From an uncultured Granulosicoccus sp. (GTDB lineage: Bacteria; Pseudomonadota; Gammaproteobacteria; Granulosicoccales; Granulosicoccaceae), in assembly GCA_938016235.1 (NCBI GenBank), contig CALLPU010000246.1, positions 1 through 8,694 on the forward strand: DNA of 8,694 nt, written 5' to 3'. Shown in pieces: positions 1-4,989 of the stretch (its first letter is position 1; every line of letters starts with the position of its first letter). The notes beneath the pieces were generated by a model. The model searched no databases. It saw only the letters and a program-made list of their open reading frames with translations, and was not told the origin of the DNA. Made by a program: the position numbers and the translations under genes.

Positions 1-214
1 CTTCGTGCTGACCGGCTATGCGAGGGACGTGATAGGTGGGGTACGTATTCACGTAGTGCTTTACGCCGTGACAACCCAGGCACGTGTGGGCTTTTTCTCC
101 ACCGGCCGCAGCGTCGCCTTCGGCCACGGCCTGTGACGCAGGAAGCAGCACGACAGCTGAGGCTGCCAACATGCCAACGCGCAATGCCCGCTGAGCAGCT
201 GCTCTGATAGCCAT
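1..214 (-). CDS. Small exported c-type cytochrome (5' part only; gene continues beyond the left edge)
   Basis: I translated this from the sequence; it encodes 71 codons before the window ends. Residues 1-31 form a Sec-type signal peptide: arginines at 4, 9 and 12, a hydrophobic core at about 13-25, and a likely cleavage after AVA (29-31). The mature N-terminus EGDAAAG precedes a heme c attachment motif CLGCH at 45-49, and the readable part ends in PRIAGQH. This layout (GDAAAG, CxxCHG, then a P-x-x-x-GQH segment) is that of class I, c4/c5-like periplasmic cytochromes, so a role in periplasmic electron transfer is inferred. The distal methionine ligand and C-terminus are outside the window, so the subfamily stays open. 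In-frame ATGs also exist at 247 and 265. I chose 214 because it gives the most normal signal peptide and has a weak GGAACG ribosome site just upstream. The gene lies 159 bp beyond htpG and has its own promoter. Confidence 0.85.
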   Translation of the reverse strand, partial: MAIRAAAQRALRVGMLAASAVVLLPASQAVAEGDAAAGGEKAHTCLGCHGVKHYVNTYPTYHVPRIAGQHE

Positions 215-315
215 CGCCGTTCCGGCAGTCTCACACTTGAATTTCATTGATTGTTTCGTACCCATTATGCTGTTGACACCGGAATGCTCGTCATGCCTTT
301 CCGACCCAGTCACCA

Positions 316-344
316 ATTCTAGCCGCTGACAAGCACGGCGCCAA
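316..344 (-). promoter_or_regulatory. Sigma70-type promoter of the cytochrome c gene
   Basis: Read on the minus strand, a -35 box TTGGCG (339-344, 4 of 6 matches to TTGACA) is separated by exactly 17 bp from a -10 box TAGAAT (316-321, 5 of 6 matches to TATAAT). Transcription would start near 309, giving a leader of about 95 nt to the ATG at 214. It lies between the htpG stop and the cytochrome gene, which suggests that the cytochrome is transcribed independently of htpG. No convincing rho-independent terminator is visible after htpG in the same gap. Confidence 0.6.
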
Positions 345-373
345 CCGCTGATTACCTCAAAGCCGCCCGACCG

Positions 374-2356
374 TCAGGATCGGAGAGCCAGGAACATTTC
401 ATTCATGCGCTTGACGAAGCCTGCGCTGTCCTCAAGCTGCCCGCCATCAGCCAGCAACGCCTGATCAAGCAATAGATGCGCCCAGTCACCAAACCGTTCA
501 TCGTCCTGTTCATTGTCCATCAGATCGAGAATAGGATGCGTCGGATTAACCTCTAGTACAGGCTTGCTGCTTGGCAGCTCATGGCCTGCCTGTTTGAGGA
601 GTTGTTGCATGTGAAGTGCCATATCGTGCTCACCCATGACGACACAGGCAGGCGATGAGGTTAAGCGCGTGGAGGCACGAACGTCGCTGGTGCTATCAGA
701 GAGCACCTTCTTGATGCGCTCAATGGTAGGCGCAACATCCGCTGCCTTTTTCTCCTTCTCCGCTTTTTCCTCGTCTGACTCTGCGTCAACACCTTCGATG
801 GCCGACAAGTCCAGATCACCCTTGGCGATGGAGACAAAGGACTTGCCTTCGTATTCGTGAAGATACGACATCATCCACTCGTCAACCCGGTCGTGCATCA
901 GCAGCACTTCAATGCCCTTGTCGCGGAAAATTTCCATGTGAGGGCTGTTTCGGGCCGCCTGATAGCCGTCCGCCGTAATGTAGAAAATCTTGTCCTGGCC
1001 TTGCTTCATGCGGGCGATGTAGTCATCCAGCCCCGTCAGCTCGCCGGCTTTGTCAGCGTGTGTGGTGTCGAATCGATACAGCTTGGCTACCTGCTCCTTG
1101 TTCCCGAAGTCTTCACCGGGAGCCTCTTTCAGGCAAGCGCCAAACTCGGTCCAGAAACTGGCGTAATCTTCAGGCTGCTTTTCCGCAAGTTTTTCCAGCA
1201 TACCCAAAACCCGCTTGACCGATGCGCTCCGAATGGCGTCTATGATCTTGTTGTCCTGCAATATCTCGCGAGATACATTGAGCGGCAGATCGTTGCTGTC
1301 TACCAGGCCTCGAACGAATCGCAGATAACGAGGCATGAGCTTTTCAGCCTCGTCCATGATGAAAACGCGCTGCACGAACAACTTGATTCCGTTGCGCTGA
1401 TGGTTGCCGTCGTAGAGGTCGAAGGGCGCCTTCTTCGGAATGAACAGTAGTGAGGTATATTCCTGATTGCCTTCAACCTTGTTGTGAGCCCAGGTCAGAG
1501 CGTCTTCATAATCGTTGCAAACCTGCTTGTAGAACGTCTGATACTCCTCGTCCTCGATACTTGATTTGGGACGCGTCCACAGAGCCGAAGCGGCATTGAC
1601 CTGCTCCAGCCTGGCTTCCTGGGGCTCGGGGGCTGGCTCATCATCGCCTTCTGCGGCGGGAGGTACAGGTGGCACTTCACCCATCATCATGATGGGAAAG
1701 GTGATGTGGTCTGAATACTTCTTGATCACACTGCGCAACCGATAGGCATTGAGAAAATCTTTGCACTCGTCTTTGATATGCAGCGTGATCTCTGTTCCGC
1801 GCTCCGCCCGCTCTGCGCTGTTCAGTGTGTAACCACCACTGGCATCAGACACCCACATCACCGCCTGGTCTGCTGATTCACCGGCTTTTCGTGACACCAG
1901 CGTGACTGAGTCGGCAACGACAAAGGCGGAGTAGAAGCCAACACCAAACTGACCGATCAACTTGGCATCGGTTTTCTGGTCTCCCGTCAGGGAATCCAGA
2001 AACTGCCGGGTTCCCGACTTCGCGATGGTCCCGATATTGGCAATGACCTCGTCGCGGTTCATGCCGATCCCGTTGTCGGTAACCGTCACTGTCTTCGCTT
2101 CCTCATCAACGCTAACCGTAATGCGAAGCTCTGTATCGTCTTCGAGCAGCGAGCTGTCGGCAATGGATTCGAAACGCAGCTTGTCGCAGGCATCCGATCC
2201 GTTCGAGATCAGTTCTCTGAGGAATATTTCCTGGTTGCTGTACAGCGAATGGATCATCAGCTGCAGAAGCTGATTGACCTCCGCCTGGAACACCATTTTC
2301 TCGCCATCGGCGGGTGGTTGCGCGGCGGGCGAATCTGGTTGGGTTTGGTCACTCAT
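374..2356 (-). CDS. htpG: Chaperone protein HtpG (bacterial Hsp90)
   Basis: This is a cytoplasmic ATP-dependent homodimeric chaperone that remodels client proteins, usually with DnaK. The GHKL ATPase domain spans about residues 22-225: FLRELISN (45-52) carries the catalytic Glu48, DNGIGM is at 94-99, the lid motif GTIAKSGT at 109-116, and GQFGVGFYS at 135-143. The middle domain (about 255-510) includes ALWTR (258-262), YTSLLFIPKKAPFD (300-313) and NVSREILQD (360-368) with the conserved Arg363. The C-terminal dimerisation domain ends with LLLDQALLADGG and VKRMNEMF. At 660 aa it is longer than E. coli HtpG (624). The extra length lies in a Pro/Ala/Gln-rich N-terminal extension (1-20) and a Pro/acidic insert at about 228-250. 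The ATG at 2356 is preceded by GGAGAA at 2364-2369, 7 nt away, which favours it over the in-frame Met21 at 2296. A sigma32 promoter lies about 50 nt upstream. Confidence 0.98.
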   Translation of the reverse strand: MSDQTQPDSPAAQPPADGEKMVFQAEVNQLLQLMIHSLYSNQEIFLRELISNGSDACDKLRFESIADSSLLEDDTELRITVSVDEEAKTVTVTDNGIGMNRDEVIANIGTIAKSGTRQFLDSLTGDQKTDAKLIGQFGVGFYSAFVVADSVTLVSRKAGESADQAVMWVSDASGGYTLNSAERAERGTEITLHIKDECKDFLNAYRLRSVIKKYSDHITFPIMMMGEVPPVPPAAEGDDEPAPEPQEARLEQVNAASALWTRPKSSIEDEEYQTFYKQVCNDYEDALTWAHNKVEGNQEYTSLLFIPKKAPFDLYDGNHQRNGIKLFVQRVFIMDEAEKLMPRYLRFVRGLVDSNDLPLNVSREILQDNKIIDAIRSASVKRVLGMLEKLAEKQPEDYASFWTEFGACLKEAPGEDFGNKEQVAKLYRFDTTHADKAGELTGLDDYIARMKQGQDKIFYITADGYQAARNSPHMEIFRDKGIEVLLMHDRVDEWMMSYLHEYEGKSFVSIAKGDLDLSAIEGVDAESDEEKAEKEKKAADVAPTIERIKKVLSDSTSDVRASTRLTSSPACVVMGEHDMALHMQQLLKQAGHELPSSKPVLEVNPTHPILDLMDNEQDDERFGDWAHLLLDQALLADGGQLEDSAGFVKRMNEMFLALRS

Positions 2357-2406
2357 TCACAAGTTCTCCGGGAAGGACGCAGGTGTTATCGTAAAATGTG
2401 ACGGAA

Positions 2407-2435
2407 AGATCGGGATGCCTAAAGTGGAATTCAAG
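2407..2435 (-). promoter_or_regulatory. Sigma32 (RpoH) heat-shock promoter of htpG
   Basis: On the minus strand a -35 element CTTGAAT (2429-2435) matches 6 of 7 positions of the sigma32 consensus CTTGAAA. It is followed after a 14-bp spacer by CCCGATCT (2407-2414), which matches CCCCATNT at all but one defined position. Spacing and both boxes are as expected for RpoH promoters. Transcription would begin near 2400, giving a leader of about 45 nt before the htpG ATG. htpG is a known RpoH regulon member in E. coli, so position and gene identity agree. No comparably good sigma70 promoter is visible in front of htpG. Confidence 0.82.
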
Positions 2436-2441
2436 TTCCAC
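2424..2441. repeat. Short inverted repeat over the htpG -35 element
   Basis: GTGGAA (2424-2429) and its exact reverse complement TTCCAC (2436-2441) flank the 6-bp centre TTCAAG. The sigma32 -35 box (2429-2435) sits almost entirely in the centre of this element, so a dimeric regulator bound here would block RNA polymerase. It does not resemble the CIRCE element (TTAGCACTC and its inverted copy). It may be chance, since 6-bp arms are short. Confidence 0.35.
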
Positions 2442-2617
2442 GGTCGTGACCCGGCAGGTCGAGGCTGAATAGGTTGACAAGCCGTGCGGAGCTCGCAGCG
2501 TTACTCGGCATGATCTGCCACTGGGGTCCTTCCCCGGCCACACCTGTCGACGTACCGATGCATTGACCATCGAAAGCACTCAGGTATGTCGATGTCTCGG
2601 CCATACAGGTGCGTGCG

Positions 2618-2657
2618 CCTGGATCCGGGGCAAGAGTGAACTCATGCCCCGGACAGG
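2618..2657. repeat. Strong hairpin in the rplS-htpG gap
   Basis: The arms TCCGGGGCA (2624-2632) and TGCCCCGGA (2645-2653) are perfect 9-bp complements. Inside them, after one mismatch, GAG/CTC pairs close a tetraloop. Outside them, CCTG (2618-2621) and CAGG (2654-2657) extend the stem past a 2-nt bulge. The structure is about 70-100 nt downstream of the rplS stop. It has no run of T on the 3' side on the minus strand, so it is not a standard rho-independent terminator. It could be an mRNA-end stabiliser or processing site, or a rho-dependent pause site. CAGG at 2654-2657 could also pair with CCTG at 2665-2668, giving a small alternative stem. Confidence 0.55.
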
Positions 2658-2686
2658 TTTACTGCCTGTGCCGTTCCAAGTACAAG

Positions 2687-2706
2687 GTGAATGCGTTACG
2701 CATCAC
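2687..2706 (-). terminator. Candidate 3'-end hairpin of the rpsP-rplS operon, without a U-tract
   Basis: The stem begins about 14 nt after the rplS stop. GTG (2687-2689) pairs with CAC (2704-2706) and ATGCGT (2691-2696) with ACGCAT (2698-2703), with one bulged A at 2690 and the tip opened to a 3-nt loop. In the minus-strand transcript it is followed by CUUGUACUU rather than a U-run, so intrinsic termination would be weak at best. It may instead protect the 3' end of the operon mRNA. Assignment rests on position and pairing only. Confidence 0.35.
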
Positions 2707-2720
2707 CACGGACAGCAGAC

Positions 2721-3065
2721 TTACAGCTTTTCCTTGATTCGAGCGGCACGTCCAGTGAGTCCGCGCAAGTAGTACAGCTTGGCACGTCGAACGTCGCCAC
2801 GGCGTTTCACTTCGATCCCTGCAACCAGCGGACTGTACGTCTGGAAGACTCTTTCAACACCTTCGCCGTGTGACACCTTGCGAACAGTGAAGGCTGAGTT
2901 CAGGCCACGGTTACGCTTTGCGATGCACACGCCTTCAAACGCCTGCAAACGCTCTCGCTCACCTTCCTTGACGCGGACCTGAACGACTACGGTGTCACCG
3001 GCGGCGAACGCGGGTATTTCCTTACCCATCTGCTCGGCGTTGATTTCGTCGATGATCTTGCTCAT
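2721..3065 (-). CDS. rplS: 50S ribosomal protein L19 (bL19)
   Basis: This is a component of the large ribosomal subunit that lies at the 30S-50S interface. The 114-aa product has the normal family length (115 in E. coli). It carries the family core almost unchanged: RLQAFEGVCIAKRNRGLNSAFT at about residues 39-60, VRKVSHGEGVERVFQTYSP (61-79), then VKRRGDVRRAKLYYLRGLTGRAARIKEKL to the end. The start is supported by GAAGAG (3073-3078), 7 nt before the ATG. It is the last gene of the rpsP-rimM-trmD-rplS unit, 35 bp after trmD, with no promoter recognised in that gap, so it is inferred to be co-transcribed. Two hairpins follow its stop. Nothing in the protein is unusual. Confidence 0.98.
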   Translation of the reverse strand: MSKIIDEINAEQMGKEIPAFAAGDTVVVQVRVKEGERERLQAFEGVCIAKRNRGLNSAFTVRKVSHGEGVERVFQTYSPLVAGIEVKRRGDVRRAKLYYLRGLTGRAARIKEKL

Positions 3066-3100
3066 TTTATTGCTCTTCGATTCAAGTCAGGAAGCCCTTT

Positions 3101-3832
3101 TCAGGAAACTCCAGGACTGGTTAAAAATACGTTGTCTTCCGCGCTCAAATCAGCCTTTTCAAGCAGATCCGGGCGACGGTCCCTTGTTCTGGTCAGGGCT
3201 TGCTGGCGTCGCCAGCGCGCAATGGCCTTGTGATCACCCGACATCAACACGCTGGGTACTCCCTGACCGTTGTAGTTTTCCGGTCGCGTGTAGTGCGGAC
3301 AATCCAGCAATCCATCCTCGCCAAAGGAATCCTCCAGGGCTGACGACGGATCACCCAATACACCGGGCACGAGACGAGATATCGCATCGATAATCGTCAG
3401 TGCCGCAAACTCTCCACCGCTGAGAACAAAATCGCCCAGCGATACTTCCTCGTCTACCAGCGCATTGATCACGCGCTCATCGACGCCTTCATAACGTCCT
3501 GCAACCAGGACGAGGCTACCGTTTTGCTGCCAACGGCCGGCCATCGCCTGATCGAACACTCGCCCCTGCGGCGACAAATAGACGACTGGAGCGTCGGGCA
3601 GCCGGCCTTTCAAAGACTCGATTGCCGCGCTCAACGGTCCTGGCGTCATCACCATGCCGGGGCCACCGCCAAATGGGCGATCATCCACCGTGCGATGCTT
3701 GTCCGTTGCCCAGTCCCTGGGGTTGGCCAACGAAAGTTCTATCTGTCCTCGCTCTTTTGCACGCCCAACAACGCCATGATCCAACGCTCCCAGCATGAGC
3801 TCAGGGAACAAGGTAGCGACGCCAAATTGCAT
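3101..3832 (-). CDS. trmD: tRNA (guanine-N1)-methyltransferase TrmD
   Basis: This enzyme uses S-adenosylmethionine to methylate N1 of G37, next to the anticodon, in tRNAs with G at position 36. This prevents +1 frameshifting. The 243-aa product is a SPOUT-class (trefoil-knot) enzyme. Visible motifs are HRTVDDRPFGGGPGM (46-60), YLSPQGR (85-91), GRYEGVDER (112-120), and GDFVLSGGE with SRLVPGVLG (133-160). LEDSF (166-170) carries the catalytic Asp168, with the partner Arg153. DCPHYTRP follows at 177-184. The open frame extends 40 codons further upstream, but the family N-terminus (MQFGVATLFPE) begins at the ATG at 3832, one base after the rimM stop. The extra 40 residues overlap rimM and match nothing in the family. 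Only a weak GGAT lies upstream, so translational coupling to rimM is likely. It is slightly shorter at the C-terminus than E. coli TrmD (255 aa). Confidence 0.97.
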   Translation of the reverse strand: MQFGVATLFPELMLGALDHGVVGRAKERGQIELSLANPRDWATDKHRTVDDRPFGGGPGMVMTPGPLSAAIESLKGRLPDAPVVYLSPQGRVFDQAMAGRWQQNGSLVLVAGRYEGVDERVINALVDEEVSLGDFVLSGGEFAALTIIDAISRLVPGVLGDPSSALEDSFGEDGLLDCPHYTRPENYNGQGVPSVLMSGDHKAIARWRRQQALTRTRDRRPDLLEKADLSAEDNVFLTSPGVS

Positions 3833-3833
3833 G

Positions 3834-4382
3834 CTAGAAATCCGGATCCCAGTCGATCGTGATAACCCGGCTTTCCATATTAACGTCCGTGATGACATCC
3901 GGCACCAGCCATGGCACCAGTATTTCACTGCCCGACGTTGTTGGATCACCACGCTCGTCGGCGATCACGACAACGTCGTTGGCGCCCGTTTCGAACAAAC
4001 GCACGACTTTCCCGATATCTGCCCCTTCAACGGTCACAACGTGCATGCCCGTCAAATCTGCCCAGTAGTACTCCCCTTCAGTTAGTGCCGGCATTGCCGA
4101 ACGCAACACCGCAATCGATGCCCCGATATAACCCCTGGCCTCCTCGGGTGTAGAGACGCCTTCCAGTTGAGCCACAATGGTCTTGCCCTGCGGCCTGCCA
4201 CCGATTACACCCACAACGCTCCACTCCCCATCCCGTTCCATCATCCACTGCCTGTAGTGAATGATGTTTTCTCTCGGCAGAGTATCTGAATGGACCTTTA
4301 CCCAGCCTTTCAGGCCGTAAACACCGGTGACCTTGCCCAGGAGAACTTTCTCAGCCTGGTCTGAATCGTCGGATGGACACAT
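3834..4382 (-). CDS. rimM: Ribosome maturation factor RimM
   Basis: RimM binds ribosomal protein uS19 and assists assembly of the 30S head around helices 31 and 33b of 16S rRNA. The 182-aa product has the usual two parts. The N-terminal RimM domain (about 12-95) opens with LLGKVTGVYGLKGWVKV. The C-terminal PRC-barrel domain (about 100-180) shows the YYW motif at 105-107, implicated in uS19 binding, then GADIGKVV, ETGANDVVVI (131-140), EILVPW and the terminal DWDPDF. No alternative in-frame start is visible close upstream of 4382, and no good ribosome site is seen, so coupling to rpsP may matter. It lies 35 bp after rpsP and 1 bp before trmD, the standard operon order. Confidence 0.97.
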   Translation of the reverse strand: MCPSDDSDQAEKVLLGKVTGVYGLKGWVKVHSDTLPRENIIHYRQWMMERDGEWSVVGVIGGRPQGKTIVAQLEGVSTPEEARGYIGASIAVLRSAMPALTEGEYYWADLTGMHVVTVEGADIGKVVRLFETGANDVVVIADERGDPTTSGSEILVPWLVPDVITDVNMESRVITIDWDPDF

Positions 4383-4417
4383 CTCACGTAGATCGCGTGA
4401 CCTCAGGGCACCACAAA

Positions 4418-4675
4418 TCAGGCCGCTGCATTCTCCTTGCGGTAGCCTTTGACGATCTTGGCAACTCTATCGCTCATCTGAGCGCCAACACCAACCCAGT
4501 AGTCCACGCGATCGATATCAAGTTGAAGTTCAGTGGCGTCGCCACGAGCCACGGGGTTGTAGTACCCCAGGCGCTCGATGTAGCGACCATCTCTGCGTGC
4601 ACGGCTATCCGTGGCAACCACGTGGTAGAACGGTTGCTTTTTGGCACCGCCGCGAGACAGGCGAATTGTGACCAT
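4418..4675 (-). CDS. rpsP: 30S ribosomal protein S16 (bS16)
   Basis: This is a small-subunit ribosomal protein needed for 30S assembly. The 85-aa product (82 in E. coli) shows the family pattern throughout: MVTIRLSRGGAKKQPFYHVV at 1-20, DSRARRDGRYIERLGYYNP (23-41), then the LDIDRVDYWVGVGAQMSDRVAKIVK segment and a short Ala-rich tail. The start agrees with the conserved N-terminus. The nearest ribosome site is AAGG only 3 nt from the ATG, which is unusually close. It is the first gene of the rpsP-rimM-trmD-rplS unit, with a sigma70-type promoter about 70 nt upstream and a hairpin in the leader. In many gammaproteobacteria ffh precedes rpsP; here the upstream neighbour is metH. Confidence 0.98.
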   Translation of the reverse strand: MVTIRLSRGGAKKQPFYHVVATDSRARRDGRYIERLGYYNPVARGDATELQLDIDRVDYWVGVGAQMSDRVAKIVKGYRKENAAA

Positions 4676-4708
4676 GGGCCTTATATATCCAAATTAGGGT
4701 GTGACAAA

Positions 4709-4728
4709 GCAGCATGCGTGCATGCAGC
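4709..4728 (-). repeat. Hairpin in the rpsP leader
   Basis: GCAGCATGC (4709-4717) and GCATGCAGC (4720-4728) are inverted copies differing at one pair, separated by 2 bp. In the leader RNA this folds into a stem with one internal mismatch and a small loop, beginning about 10 nt after the predicted transcription start. It could help set translation or stability of the operon mRNA. No known ribosomal-protein leader motif was recognised, and part of the pairing follows from GCATGC being self-complementary. Confidence 0.4.
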
Positions 4729-4744
4729 CGGAAGGTAACTCCCA

Positions 4745-4773
4745 ATGATACGCAATTTTCTCCTCCAAGCCAA
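4745..4773 (-). promoter_or_regulatory. Sigma70-type promoter of the rpsP-rimM-trmD-rplS operon
   Basis: On the minus strand the -35 box TTGGCT (4768-4773, 4 of 6 matches) is followed after exactly 17 bp by TATCAT (4745-4750, 5 of 6 matches to TATAAT). Transcription would start near 4738, giving a leader of about 62 nt to the rpsP ATG. No promoter of this quality was found between the operon genes, so this one probably drives all four. Readthrough from metH cannot be excluded because no clear terminator separates them. Confidence 0.7.
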
Positions 4774-4989
4774 TACCCAGCCGATTTTTCACCACCCCAC
4801 CACTTCCCACGGGTCGGACCACCACAACCTCCTGATATCCTTAAAATTTCGATCTAAAATCAGGCAAAATTGAGCCTTATCGGCACCTTTTGTAGCGCAT
4901 TTTTGACGAGTTAACAGGTTCGTCGTCGACTTAAGAGACCGCGCTGAACGCCTCCGCACCGTCACATTGAGCAGACAAAGCAGCAATAT

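Larger units (their letters stand above)
2357..2720. other. Non-coding gap between rplS and htpG
   Basis: These 364 bp contain no credible gene. Short open frames cross it on both strands, but they run into the htpG start or promoter and have no recognisable protein. What it holds, in order of minus-strand transcription, is a short hairpin just after the rplS stop (2687-2706), a long strong hairpin (2618-2657), about 180 bp with nothing recognised, and the htpG heat-shock promoter and ribosome binding site (2364-2435). An isolated perfect TTGACA at 2472-2477 on the plus strand has no matching -10 box. Confidence 0.75.
4703..4985. repeat. 12-bp direct repeat bracketing the metH-rpsP gap
   Basis: The exact 12-mer GACAAAGCAGCA occurs at 4703-4714, inside the rpsP leader, and again at 4974-4985, 5 bp beyond the metH stop. 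Both copies are in the same orientation and about 270 bp apart. The bases flanking each copy differ, so the identity stops at 12. No terminal inverted repeats or transposase remnant lie just inside the copies. Confidence 0.6.
4676..4989. other. Non-coding gap between metH and rpsP
   Basis: This 314-bp stretch holds the rpsP promoter, its leader hairpin and one copy of a 12-bp direct repeat at each end. The part at about 4840-4910 is visibly richer in A and T than the coding sequence. A weak stem (AGGC/GCCT at 4862-4877) followed on the minus strand by GATTTTA could end metH transcription, but four base pairs are too few to call a terminator. A 65-codon frame starting with TTG at 4986 has no ribosome site and no recognisable protein. 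A 42-codon GTG-start frame is described under findings. Confidence 0.7.

Noticed and set aside
857..1450. A 197-codon plus-strand open frame opposite htpG
   Set aside because: htpG is a complete, highly conserved gene here. The antisense frame has no recognisable domain or ribosome site and is explained as a shadow of htpG codon structure.
2472..2477. A perfect plus-strand TTGACA, possibly a promoter towards the rplS side
   Set aside because: No -10 box resembling TATAAT lies 15-19 bp downstream, and there is no plus-strand gene to serve.
2349..2579. A 76-codon minus-strand frame over the htpG promoter and start
   Set aside because: It overlaps the htpG start, its ribosome site and the sigma32 promoter, and encodes nothing recognisable.
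3833..3952. A 40-codon upstream extension of trmD, overlapping the end of rimM
   Set aside because: The conserved TrmD N-terminus begins at the ATG at 3832. The extra residues are rimM sequence read in another frame and resemble nothing in the family.
4862..4877. A weak stem AGGC/GCCT as a metH terminator
   Set aside because: It has only four base pairs and an interrupted T-run, so it is not strong enough to call.
4789..4986. A 65-codon minus-strand frame with TTG start just after metH
   Set aside because: It has no Shine-Dalgarno site, a rare start codon, and an Arg/Lys/Trp-rich composition with no family resemblance; it is most likely chance.
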